Assembly (NCBI RefSeq): GCF_024584805.1
Contig: NZ_CP075715.1
Span: 4,890,526-4,954,525, forward strand
Length of the DNA stretch: 64,000 nucleotides
Direction: 5' to 3'
DNA from: Streptomyces sp. FIT100
GTDB taxonomy: Bacteria > Actinomycetota > Actinomycetes > Streptomycetales > Streptomycetaceae
In this document: positions 35,736-43,684 of the stretch, in pieces
How the letters are laid out: each line of letters begins with the position of its first letter
How positions within the stretch are numbered: the stretch's first letter is position 1
The notes under the pieces: generated by a model
Seen by the model: the letters and a program-made list of their open reading frames with translations, nothing else
The model's database searches: none
Told to the model about the DNA's origin: nothing
Translations under genes and position numbers: made by a program

Positions 35736-37127
35736 ATGTCCACCGTCCTCGCCGTGATCCCCGCAAGGGGCGGCTCCAAGGGCGTGCCCGCGAAGAACCT
35801 GGCCCAGGTCGGCGGCGTCCCGCTGGTCGCCCGCGCCGTGCGCGCCTGCCTCGGATCGCGTCTCGTCACCCACGTCGTCGTCTCCACCGACGACGCCGCG
35901 ATCGCGGGCGCGGCCCGCGCCGCCGGTGCCGAGGTCGTCCAGCGCCCGCCGGCCATCGCGGGCGACACCGCCACCAGCGAGTCCGCGGTGCTCCACGCGA
36001 TGGACGCCCACGAGGCGATCCACGGCGCCGCGGCCGAGGCGGTGCTGCTCGTCCAGTGCACCAGCCCGTTCCTGACCAGCGCCGACGTCGACGGCGTCGC
36101 GTCGGCGGTCGTCGAGGACGGCGCGGACACGGCCGTCACCGTCGCCCCGTTCCACGCCTTCGTCTGGCGCCGCACCTCCGAGGTCACGGAGAGCCCCGAG
36201 GACGCCCAGGGCGTCAACCACGACAAGTCCTACCGGCCCCGCCGCCAGGACCGTCCCGAGGACTTCGTGGAGACCGGCGCCGCGTACGCCATGAACGCCG
36301 CCGGCTTCCGGGTGCACGGGCACCGTTTCTTCGGGCGTACCGCGCTCGTGGAGACCGACCCGGCCCGCGTCCTGGAGATCGACGACCACCACGAGCTGGC
36401 CCGCGCCCGCGCGCTCGCTCCGCTGCTCGACCCTCCCCGGCCGGTCAGGCCGGATGAGCGAGCGGGGTCTGGTGCGTGCAGCTGCAAGACGGAGGAGGAA
36501 GTCGACGCGGTGGGGGCACCTCCCGTGCCCGAAGGGCTACGGGGGAGTCGGCGACCGACGACAACGCCGCAGATGCACGTGCCAGGGCACGCGAGCCCGG
36601 CAGGACCGACCGGGGAGGGTCGAGACCCCGCGCCCGTGCCCACGCGGTCCGATGTCGACGCCGTCGTGCTCGACTTCGACGGCACCCAGACCGACGACCG
36701 CGTCCTGATCGACTCGGACGGCCGCGAGCTCGTCGCCGTGCACCGCGGGGACGGCCTTGGTATCGCCGCGCTCCGCCGCGCCGGTCTGAAGCTGCTGATC
36801 CTCTCCACCGAACAGAACCCCGTGGTCGCCGCGCGCGCCCGGAAGCTCAACATCCCCGTTCTGCACGGCATCGACCGCAAGGACCTCGCCCTCAAGGAGT
36901 GGTGCGAGGAGAACGCGGTCGAGCCCGAGCGGGTCCTGTACGCCGGGAACGACGTCAACGACCTCCCCTGTTTCGGGCTCGTCGGCTGGCCCGTTGCCGT
37001 CGCGAGCGCGCACGACTCCGTGCGCGCCGCAGCCCGCGCCGTCACCACCACCCCAGGTGGCGCCGGCGCGATCCGTGAGATCGCCGCATGGCTCCTCGGT
37101 CCCACCCTCAACACCCCGACCCTGTAA
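35736..37127 (+). CDS. neuA: CMP-nonulosonate cytidylyltransferase fused to KdsC-like HAD phosphatase
   Basis: 463 residues from ATG 35736 (GAAGGAGCCCTCCGCC before it). Domain 1 (residues 1-~230) is NeuA/KdsB-like: VIPARGGSKGVPAKNL binds CTP, then LLVQCTSPFLTSADVD and ETGAAYAMNAAGF. Domain 2 (~305-455) is a HAD phosphatase: VLDFDGTQTDDRVLI and YAGNDVNDLPCF. The 75-residue linker (about 231-304) is low-complexity and includes a copy of an interspersed DNA repeat. The fused enzyme would dephosphorylate the 9-phosphate sugar and activate it with CTP. The substrate (Kdn or a sialic acid) is inference. Confidence 0.88.
   Translation: MSTVLAVIPARGGSKGVPAKNLAQVGGVPLVARAVRACLGSRLVTHVVVSTDDAAIAGAARAAGAEVVQRPPAIAGDTATSESAVLHAMDAHEAIHGAAAEAVLLVQCTSPFLTSADVDGVASAVVEDGADTAVTVAPFHAFVWRRTSEVTESPEDAQGVNHDKSYRPRRQDRPEDFVETGAAYAMNAAGFRVHGHRFFGRTALVETDPARVLEIDDHHELARARALAPLLDPPRPVRPDERAGSGACSCKTEEEVDAVGAPPVPEGLRGSRRPTTTPQMHVPGHASPAGPTGEGRDPAPVPTRSDVDAVVLDFDGTQTDDRVLIDSDGRELVAVHRGDGLGIAALRRAGLKLLILSTEQNPVVAARARKLNIPVLHGIDRKDLALKEWCEENAVEPERVLYAGNDVNDLPCFGLVGWPVAVASAHDSVRAAARAVTTTPGGAGAIREIAAWLLGPTLNTPTL
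36508..36570. repeat. Interspersed repeat, copy 2, inside the neuA-type gene
   Basis: The core from GTGGGGGCACCTCCC through GGGCTACGGGGGAG (36508-36547) can fold as a hairpin and is followed by TCGGCGACCGACGA. It is the inverse of copy 1 at 9767-9830. Translated in frame it supplies about 20 residues of the interdomain linker. Confidence 0.7.
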
Positions 37128-37138
37128 GGAATCCCCAG

Positions 37139-38059
37139 ATGAACTCCCGTCTGCGCACCCTCGGCAGCAAGACCGCGGGCCCCGGCCACCCCGTCTACGT
37201 CACCGGCGAGATCGGCATCAACCACAACGGCGACCTGAACAACGCCTTCGCGCTGATCGACGCCGCCGCCGAGGCCGGCTGTGACGCGGTCAAGTTCCAG
37301 AAGCGCACCCCGGAGATCTGCACCCCGCGCGACCAGTGGGACATCGAGCGCGACACGCCCTGGGGCCGGATGACGTACATCGACTACCGCCACCGCGTCG
37401 AGTTCGGCGAGGACGAGTACCGCCAGATCGACGAGCACTGCAAGAAGCGCGGCATCGACTGGTTCGCCTCCCCGTGGGACACCGAGGCCGTCGCCTTCCT
37501 GGAGAAGTTCGACGTCCCGGCCCACAAGGTCGCCTCCGCCTCGCTCACCGACGACGAGCTGCTGCGCGCCCTGCGCGCCACCGGCAAGACGGTCATCCTC
37601 TCCACCGGCATGTCGACCCCGAAGCAGATCCGCCACGCGGTCGAGGTCCTCGGCAGCGACAACATCCTGCTCTGCCACGCCACGTCGACCTACCCGGCCA
37701 AGGCCGAGGAGCTCAACCTGCGCGTGATCAACACCCTGATGCAGGAGTACCCGAACGTCCCGATCGGCTACTCCGGCCACGAGACGGGTCTGCAGACCAC
37801 GCTCGCCGCCGTCGCCCTCGGTGCCGCCTTCGTCGAGCGCCACATCACCCTCGACCGCGCCATGTGGGGCTCCGACCAGGCCGCCTCCGTCGAGCCGGGC
37901 GGTCTGCAGCGCCTCGTCCGCGACATCCGCATCATCGAGGACGCCCTCGGTGACGGCGTCAAGAAGGTGTACGACTCCGAGCTCGCCCCCATGAAGAAGC
38001 TCCGCCGCGTCGCGGGCGTCGTCGCGGAGACCGAGCAGACCGAAACCGCCGCGGTCTGA
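37139..38059 (+). CDS. neuB: N-acetylneuraminate/Kdn synthase family protein (NeuB), lacks SAF domain
   Basis: 306 residues from ATG 37139 (GTAAGGAATCCCCAG). The NeuB TIM-barrel is intact: YVTGEIGINHNGDLNNAFAL, AVKFQKRTPEICTPRDQWD, DWFASPWDTEAVAFLEKF, KVASASLTDDELL, ILSTGMSTPKQIRHAVEVL and YPNVPIGYSGHETG. It should condense phosphoenolpyruvate with a hexose (or its phosphate). The usual C-terminal SAF/antifreeze-like domain is missing: the chain stops about 25 residues after the barrel (LAPMKKLRRVAGVVAE). 11 bases after the neuA-type gene. Confidence 0.88.
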   Translation: MNSRLRTLGSKTAGPGHPVYVTGEIGINHNGDLNNAFALIDAAAEAGCDAVKFQKRTPEICTPRDQWDIERDTPWGRMTYIDYRHRVEFGEDEYRQIDEHCKKRGIDWFASPWDTEAVAFLEKFDVPAHKVASASLTDDELLRALRATGKTVILSTGMSTPKQIRHAVEVLGSDNILLCHATSTYPAKAEELNLRVINTLMQEYPNVPIGYSGHETGLQTTLAAVALGAAFVERHITLDRAMWGSDQAASVEPGGLQRLVRDIRIIEDALGDGVKKVYDSELAPMKKLRRVAGVVAETEQTETAAV

Positions 38060-38064
38060 CGAGC

Positions 38065-39192
38065 ATGGACCTCGCCTTCGTCGAGAGCCCCGTCCAGCTG
38101 CTGAACGTCCTGGAATGGGCCCACAGCAGGCCGGCGGAGCCGCTGCCGGGAGTCCCGGCGCAGCCCGCCGGCCCGGACCCGGACGAGCATGTCCGGGCCG
38201 GCCGGACGGGACCGGGCGGGCGCCCGGACGGCGCGGCGGCGATACGGGACCTCACCGTCGTCGTCCTGTCGCCCACCGACCCCATGTCGCGCGGTCAGCT
38301 GCGCCGCATGGCCGAGCTCGCCCGCGACGAAGGCTTCAAGGTCCGCTGGCAGGAGGCGCGCGACAACGCGGGCGCGCCCCTGCAGACGATCAGGGAGCTC
38401 GTCCCGCTGCTGCGCGCATCGGAGCGGGTCGTCATAGGCGATCCGTTCTCCCGCTATGTGCAGCTGCTGCTCACGCTGGCGGGGACGAAGGACCTGACCG
38501 TCGTCGACGACGGCACCGCCACCATGGAGTACGTCTCCCAGGTGGCCAGGGGCGAGCGGCTGGTCCGCTGGCACCGGCGCGGGCGGCGGGGGGCGCGTGA
38601 GCTTGTGCTCGCGCCGGTCTCCGCCGTCGCGCGCCGCCGTCTCTCGCCGTCACCCACCCGCGAGGTCGAGGTCTTCACCTCGATGCCCGTGGATCCGCCG
38701 GAGGGGATCACGGTCACCGCGAACACGTTCGCCTGGACCCGCTCCCGCTTCGGCCCGCCGCGCCTCACCCGGGGCGCGGACCTCGTCGGCACCTCCCTCG
38801 TGGAGACCGGGGTGGTCGACCCCGGGCAGTACGAGGAGGCGGTCGCGGCGCTCGCCGCCGAGCACGGCGCCACCCGCTACTTCGCGCACCGCCGTGAGAG
38901 CGCGGACAAGCTGCACAAGCTCGCCGAGCGCACCGGCCTGGAGATCGTCCGGCCCGATCTGCCGCTGGAGCTGATCGCCAGGCGCGGCCCGATAGGGCGT
39001 ACCGTGCTCAGCTTCCCGTCCACCGTGGTGCACACCCTGCCGCTCGCCCTTGCGGGCACCGGGATCACGATCGCGGTCTGCGACATCGCACCCGAATGGC
39101 TCAGGGAGTCGGCGTCGCCGCGGGCCGAGGGCTTCCTGGCGGTGGTCACGGGCACGGCCCGGGACGTCCACCGCATCCCCGCCCCCGCCTGA
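38065..39192 (+). CDS. Polysialyltransferase-like protein (GT-B, CMP-sugar user)
   Basis: 375 residues from ATG 38065, five bases after the neuB stop. Motifs of the bacterial (poly)sialyltransferase group are recognisable: TVVDDGTATMEYVSQVARGE (D/E-D/E-G, about residues 145-165), ATRYFAHRRESADKLHKL (in place of the HP motif, about 270-287) and LSFPSTVVHTLPLAL (S-S/T, about 313-327). An unusual Pro/Gly-rich insertion lies at residues 23-60. Likely transfers the CMP-activated nonulosonate made by its neighbours; acceptor unknown. Confidence 0.7.
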   Translation: MDLAFVESPVQLLNVLEWAHSRPAEPLPGVPAQPAGPDPDEHVRAGRTGPGGRPDGAAAIRDLTVVVLSPTDPMSRGQLRRMAELARDEGFKVRWQEARDNAGAPLQTIRELVPLLRASERVVIGDPFSRYVQLLLTLAGTKDLTVVDDGTATMEYVSQVARGERLVRWHRRGRRGARELVLAPVSAVARRRLSPSPTREVEVFTSMPVDPPEGITVTANTFAWTRSRFGPPRLTRGADLVGTSLVETGVVDPGQYEEAVAALAAEHGATRYFAHRRESADKLHKLAERTGLEIVRPDLPLELIARRGPIGRTVLSFPSTVVHTLPLALAGTGITIAVCDIAPEWLRESASPRAEGFLAVVTGTARDVHRIPAPA

Positions 39193-39409
39193 CCGGGACT
39201 TCCGCACGGCCCGACGCCGTGCGACCGCGCCCCTGTACGACCGGACCCGGCACCCGCACTGCCGGTGAGTTCCCGTCGTGTCCGCATCGTGGTACAGATC
39301 GCGTGAGCTTACCCACACCGGCGCACCGCTATGCATCGTCAGGCGATTTTTCTTACCCTAACGGGCTGAACTTTTGTTGATCTCGAGTTAGTTGGGACTC
39401 AAAGGGGCC

Positions 39410-39415
39410 TACCCT
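39410..39415 (+). promoter_or_regulatory. -10 element of probable leaderless amidohydrolase mRNA
   Basis: TACCCT ends seven bases before GTG 39423. The 230-base intergenic region also has an A/T-rich stretch (CGATTTTTCTTACCCTAAC, 39341-39360), unusual for this genome. Confidence 0.45.
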
Positions 39416-39422
39416 TCAACGG

Positions 39423-40670
39423 GTGAGCCAGTTGATGTCCCGCGACCCCGACGCCGTTCCCGATCTGGCCGGCGATGCCGGTGCCCTGCTGCCCGGCACG
39501 CTGCCCGACGCCCTGCGCGCGGAGCTGATCGCCTTCCGCCGGGACCTGCACATGCACCCCGAGCTCGGCAATCAGGAGTTCCGCACCACCGCCGCGCTCA
39601 TGACGCGGCTGGAGGCCGCCGGGCTGCGGCCGCAGGTGCTCGCCACCGGCACCGGGCTCATGTGCGACATCGGGACCCCGGACGCCGCGCGCCCCATGCT
39701 CGCGATCCGCGCCGACATCGACGCCCTTCCCATCCCGGACACCAAGACCGGCGTGCCCTACCGCTCGACCGTGCCCGACCGCGCCCACGCCTGCGGCCAT
39801 GACGTGCACACCACCACCGTCCTCGGCGCCGGTCTCGTCCTCGCCGAACTGGACAGGCAGGGTCTGCTGCCCGGCGCCGTACGGCTGATCTTCCAGCCCG
39901 CCGAGGAGGTGCTGCCCGGCGGCGCCGCCGACGCCATCGAGTCCGGCGTCCTGGACGGGGTCGGCCGGATCATCGCGGTCCACTGCGACCCCCGGGTCGA
40001 CGCCGGCCGGATCGGGCTGCGCATCGGAGCCATCACCTCCGCCTGCGACCGGCTGGAGGTCACGCTCGACGGCCCCGGTGGCCACACCGCCCGGCCGCAC
40101 CTCACCACCGACCTGGTCACCGCCGCCGCCAAGATCGTCACCGAGGTCCCCGCGGTGCTCTCCCGCCGCGTCGACGCCCGCGCCGGGCTCGCCGTCACCT
40201 GGGGGCGTATCGAGTCCGGCCACGCCTGCAACGTCATCCCGCAGCACGCCGAGCTCTCCGGCACCGTGCGCTGCCTGGACCTGCACGCCTGGCGCGAGGC
40301 CCCCGACCTGGTGCACGCCGCGATCGACGAGGTCGCCACCCTCCACCGCGCCAAGTCGCAGATCAACTACGTGCGCGGGGTCCCGCCCGTCGTCAACGAC
40401 CCCGCCGTGACCGAGCTGCTGCGCGACGCCCAAGCCGCCCGCCGCGGACCGGATGCGATCGAGGACACCGAGCAGAGCCTCGGCGGCGAGGACTTCTCCT
40501 GGTACCTGGAGCACGTTCCGGGCGCCATGGCCCGGCTGGGAGTGCGCCCGCCGGGGTCGGGTGCGAGGCTGGATCTGCACCGGGGGGACTTCGATGTCGA
40601 CGAGGACGCCATCGCGGTGGGCGTGGAGCTCTTCACCGCCGCGGCCTTGCTCGATGTGCACCGTTCGTAA
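39423..40670 (+). CDS. M20-family amidohydrolase (hippurate hydrolase-like)
   Basis: 415 residues from GTG 39423; ATG 39435 is possible. Metal-site motifs are complete: RRDLHMHPELGNQEFRT, LAIRADIDALPIPD, HACGHDVHTTTVLGAGLVLA and FQPAEEVLPGGAADAIESG. The dimerisation domain begins about ITSACDRLEVTLDGPGGHTA. Such enzymes cleave N-acyl amino acids or related amides in the cytosol. It lies upstream of the nucleoside transporter genes; a functional link is not evident. Confidence 0.88.
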   Translation: MSQLMSRDPDAVPDLAGDAGALLPGTLPDALRAELIAFRRDLHMHPELGNQEFRTTAALMTRLEAAGLRPQVLATGTGLMCDIGTPDAARPMLAIRADIDALPIPDTKTGVPYRSTVPDRAHACGHDVHTTTVLGAGLVLAELDRQGLLPGAVRLIFQPAEEVLPGGAADAIESGVLDGVGRIIAVHCDPRVDAGRIGLRIGAITSACDRLEVTLDGPGGHTARPHLTTDLVTAAAKIVTEVPAVLSRRVDARAGLAVTWGRIESGHACNVIPQHAELSGTVRCLDLHAWREAPDLVHAAIDEVATLHRAKSQINYVRGVPPVVNDPAVTELLRDAQAARRGPDAIEDTEQSLGGEDFSWYLEHVPGAMARLGVRPPGSGARLDLHRGDFDVDEDAIAVGVELFTAAALLDVHRS

Positions 40671-40677
40671 TCGGACA

Positions 40678-40699
40678 GTTCACCTTTCGTTCGCCGTTC
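40678..40699 (+). promoter_or_regulatory. PHO-box-like 11-bp direct repeat
   Basis: GTTCACCTTTC followed by GTTCGCCGTTC: two adjacent 11-base units resembling the PhoP consensus GTTCACC-N4. It is 55 bases upstream of the -10 of the BMP lipoprotein gene. Phosphate control of nucleoside uptake is an inference from this match alone. Confidence 0.35.
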
Positions 40700-40743
40700 G
40701 CGACGATCCGATAACAGCTGTCGAACTCATCTTTACCTGACAT

Positions 40744-40759
40744 CTACGCGCGTTACGAT
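40744..40759 (+). promoter_or_regulatory. Nucleoside-regulon operator A (imperfect) with -10
   Basis: CTACGCGCGTTA (40744-40755) matches CTACGCGCGTAG at 10 of 12 positions. The -10 TACGAT (40754-40759) overlaps its right end. It precedes the BMP lipoprotein gene by 65 bases. Confidence 0.65.
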
Positions 40760-40819
40760 CGCCCGCGAACCCAGCGCCGGAAGTGGCGCTTTCGGACAGG
40801 TTTTCAAAGGAGCCTCCCA

Positions 40820-41866
40820 GTGCGCCGGATCACCAGGATCGCCACCGTGGGCGTCGCGTCCGCGGCTCTCGCACTGTCCGCCACCGCGTGTGGCGGCAAA
40901 ACGTCTTCCGAGGCCGGCTCGGAGAAGGGCGGCAGGGCCGCCATCGCCTACGACATCGGTGGCCGCGGCGACCAGTCGTTCAACGACGCCGCCTTCGCCG
41001 GCCTGGAGAAGGCCGAGAAGGACCTCGGCGTCAAGGGCACCGAGGCCGAGCCCAGCGAGGGCGAGGGCGACCCGGACAAGGTCCAGCGCCTCACGTCGCT
41101 GGCCCGCGCCGGCAACAACCCCGTGATCGGTGTCGGCTTCGCCTACGCCCCTGCCATCGCCGAGGTCGCGCCGAAGTTCCCGAACACCACCTTCGGCCTC
41201 ATCGACGACACCTCGAAGACCGGCAAGAACATCGCCAACCTGGTCTTCAACGAGGAGCAGGGCTCCTACCTGGCCGGCGTCGCCGCCGCCAAGGTGACCA
41301 AGTCCAACACCGTCGGCTTCATCGGCGGCGTCGAGACCCCGCTGATCAAGAAGTTCGAGGCGGGCTTCGTCCAGGGCGTCAAGGACACCAACAAGGACGT
41401 CAACGTCAAGGTCCAGTACCTGACCCAGCCGCCGGACTTCGGTGGGTTCTCCAAGCCCGACCTGGGCAAGGCCGCCGCGCAGGGCCAGCTCGACGCCGGC
41501 GCCGACGTGATCTACGCCGCCGCCGGCCTGGCCGGCTCGGGCTCCATCGAGGCCGCCGCCAAGGCCAAGAAGTGGGCCATCGGCGTCGACTCCGACCAGT
41601 ACAACCAGGCGGGTCTCGCCGAGTACAAGGACCACATCCTCACCTCGGTGACCAAGGACGTCTCGGACTCCGTGTTCAACCTGATCAAGTCCGTCGAGGA
41701 CGGCAAGCCGCAGTCCGGCGAGGTCCGCTACGGCCTCGCCAAGGACGGCGTCGGCCTGGCCACCTCGAACCCGGCCTTCACCAAGATGACCGACGTCATC
41801 GCCGCGGTCGACAAGGCCAAGGCCGACATCACCGCCGGCAAGATCACGGTCAAGACCGCTCCGTAA
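40820..41866 (+). CDS. BMP-family nucleoside-binding lipoprotein of an ABC transporter
   Basis: 348 residues from GTG 40820 (AAAGGAG seven bases before). Lipobox ALSATAC (Cys about residue 23). The Bmp/Med domain is typical: IAYDIGGRGDQSFNDAAFAG, NPVIGVGFAYAPAIAEVAPK, TFGLIDDTSKTGKNIANLVF, GAGADVIYAAAGLAG-like GADVIYAAAGLAGSGSIEA and WAIGVDSDQYNQAG. Members bind purine or pyrimidine nucleosides outside the cell. Its own operator (site A) lies upstream; the ATPase and permease genes follow after a separate promoter. Confidence 0.93.
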   Translation: MRRITRIATVGVASAALALSATACGGKTSSEAGSEKGGRAAIAYDIGGRGDQSFNDAAFAGLEKAEKDLGVKGTEAEPSEGEGDPDKVQRLTSLARAGNNPVIGVGFAYAPAIAEVAPKFPNTTFGLIDDTSKTGKNIANLVFNEEQGSYLAGVAAAKVTKSNTVGFIGGVETPLIKKFEAGFVQGVKDTNKDVNVKVQYLTQPPDFGGFSKPDLGKAAAQGQLDAGADVIYAAAGLAGSGSIEAAAKAKKWAIGVDSDQYNQAGLAEYKDHILTSVTKDVSDSVFNLIKSVEDGKPQSGEVRYGLAKDGVGLATSNPAFTKMTDVIAAVDKAKADITAGKITVKTAP

Positions 41867-41970
41867 GCGAGCGGCCGGAACCAGCGGTACGGGGTCCGGT
41901 CGGGTGGCGTGCAGCCGCCCTCCGGGCCCCGGGCCGGATTCCGGTTTCCGCATTTTGCTATTTGGGATCG

Positions 41971-41982
41971 CTACGCGCGTAG
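41971..41982 (+). promoter_or_regulatory. Nucleoside-regulon operator B (perfect CTACGCGCGTAG)
   Basis: A perfect 12-bp palindrome 121 bases before the ATPase coding start. The region from 41867 also has a weak hairpin (41902-41908 with 41914-41920) that may end the BMP transcript, so site B probably governs a second promoter. Confidence 0.75.
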
Positions 41983-42103
41983 AACACTCTTGGGCGCGAT
42001 ACCTTCGCCCCCACCCCCTGCCCGCGAACGCCCCGGCCCCGCCCTGCCCACACCGCTTCCTGCTTCCCGCTTCTCGCTCCTTTCCCGCCAAGGAGAGTGC
42101 GTC

Positions 42104-43684
42104 ATCAACGCGTCCAGTCCGTCATCGCCGCCGGCTGCTGCCGTAGAGCTGCACGGCATCACCAAGCGCTTCCCCGGCGTCGTCGCCAACCACGACATCG
42201 ACATCACCATCCGCAAGGGCACCGTGCACGCCCTCGTCGGTGAGAACGGTGCCGGCAAGTCGACCCTGATGAAGATCCTCTACGGCATGCAGAAGCCGGA
42301 CGAGGGCACCATCACCATCGACGGGAAGCAGGTCAGCTTCCACAGCCCGGCCGACGCCATCGCCACCGGCATCGGCATGGTCCACCAGCACTTCATGCTG
42401 GCCGACAACCTCACCGTGCTGGAGAACGTCGTCCTCGGCGGCGAGAAGCTCCACGGCATCGGCGCGAAGGCCCGCAGGAAGATCCAGGAGATCTCGGACG
42501 CGTACGGGCTGAACATCCGCCCCGACGTCCTGGTCGAACAGCTCGGCGTCGCCGACCGGCAGCGCGTGGAGATCCTCAAGGTCCTCTACCGCGGCGCCCG
42601 CACCCTCATCCTCGACGAGCCGACCGCCGTCCTGGTCCCGCAGGAGGTCGACGCGCTCTTCGACAACCTGCGCGAGCTCAAGGCCGAGGGCCTGACCGTC
42701 ATCTTCATCTCCCACAAGCTGGGCGAGGTGCTGTCCGTCGCCGACGACATCACCGTCATCCGCCGCGGCACCACCGTGGGCACCGCCGACCCGCGCACCA
42801 CCACGCCCAAGCAGCTCGCCGAGCTGATGGTCGGCAGCGAGCTGCCCTCGCCGGAGACCCGCGAGTCGACGGTCACGGACGTACCGATGCTCCAGGTCGA
42901 CCAGCTGCACCTCAGCGAGACCGACCCCGACGGCGTCGTGCGCGCGGTCCTCGACCGCATCACCTTCACCATCCACAAGGGCGAGGTCATGGGCATCGCC
43001 GGAGTCGAGGGCAACGGCCAGACCGAGCTCATCGAGGCGCTGATGGGCATGCGCGACCCCGACGGCGGCGTCATCACCCTCGACGGCACCGACATCTCGC
43101 ACGCGCCGACCCGCAAGCGCCGCGAGGACGGCATCGGCTACATCCCCGAGGACCGCCACCGGCACGGCCTGCTGCTGGAGTCCTCGCTCTGGGAGAACCG
43201 CATCCTCGGCCATGTCACCGAGCGCCCCAACAGCAAGCGGGGCCTGCTCGACCCCAAGGCCGCCCGCCGGGACACGGAGCGGATCGTGCGCGAGTACGAC
43301 GTCCGCACCCCCGGCATCGAGGTCACCGCCGCGTCCCTCTCCGGCGGCAACCAGCAGAAGCTGATCGTCGGCCGCGAGATGAGCCACGCACCCAAGCTGC
43401 TCATCGCCGCCCACCCCACCCGCGGTGTGGACGTCGGCGCGCAGGCGCAGATCTGGGACCAGATCCGCGAGGCCCGCCGGGAGGGCCTGGCGGTGCTGCT
43501 GATCTCCGCCGACCTGGACGAGCTCATCGGGCTCTCCGACACCCTGCGGGTGATGTACCGCGGCCGTCTGGTCGCGGACGCCGACCCCGCCACGATCACC
43601 CCGGAGGAGCTGGGCTCGGCCATGACCGGCGCCGCCACCGGCCACCTTGAGCACCACGAGAACGGAACCGGTGAGGGCCGATGA
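42104..43684 (+). CDS. Nucleoside ABC transporter ATP-binding protein (RbsA-like double ATPase)
   Basis: About 526 residues. The ribosome site AAGGAG (42090-42095) is clear, but the codons after it are TGC GTC ATC AAC; there is no ATG, GTG, TTG or CTG before the conserved VELHGITKRFPGVV. I place the start at ATC 42104 (GTC 42101 possible). First ATPase: GENGAGKSTLMKILYG, GVADRQRVEILKVLYRG, LILDEPTAVL. Second: GVEGNGQTELIEAL, SLSGGNQQKLIVGRE, LLIAAHPTRGVD (degenerate Walker B). It powers the two permeases that follow. Confidence 0.9.
   Translation: MNASSPSSPPAAAVELHGITKRFPGVVANHDIDITIRKGTVHALVGENGAGKSTLMKILYGMQKPDEGTITIDGKQVSFHSPADAIATGIGMVHQHFMLADNLTVLENVVLGGEKLHGIGAKARRKIQEISDAYGLNIRPDVLVEQLGVADRQRVEILKVLYRGARTLILDEPTAVLVPQEVDALFDNLRELKAEGLTVIFISHKLGEVLSVADDITVIRRGTTVGTADPRTTTPKQLAELMVGSELPSPETRESTVTDVPMLQVDQLHLSETDPDGVVRAVLDRITFTIHKGEVMGIAGVEGNGQTELIEALMGMRDPDGGVITLDGTDISHAPTRKRREDGIGYIPEDRHRHGLLLESSLWENRILGHVTERPNSKRGLLDPKAARRDTERIVREYDVRTPGIEVTAASLSGGNQQKLIVGREMSHAPKLLIAAHPTRGVDVGAQAQIWDQIREARREGLAVLLISADLDELIGLSDTLRVMYRGRLVADADPATITPEELGSAMTGAATGHLEHHENGTGEGR

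Noticed and set aside
41909..42103. Upstream ATG giving a 591-residue ATPase
   Set aside because: The extra 65 residues are Pro/Arg-rich, would be translated across operator B, and have no ribosome site; the conserved protein begins after AAGGAG.
42122..43657. Long minus-strand frame opposite the nucleoside ATPase
   Set aside because: No domain, no ribosome site, and the plus strand has complete Walker motifs.
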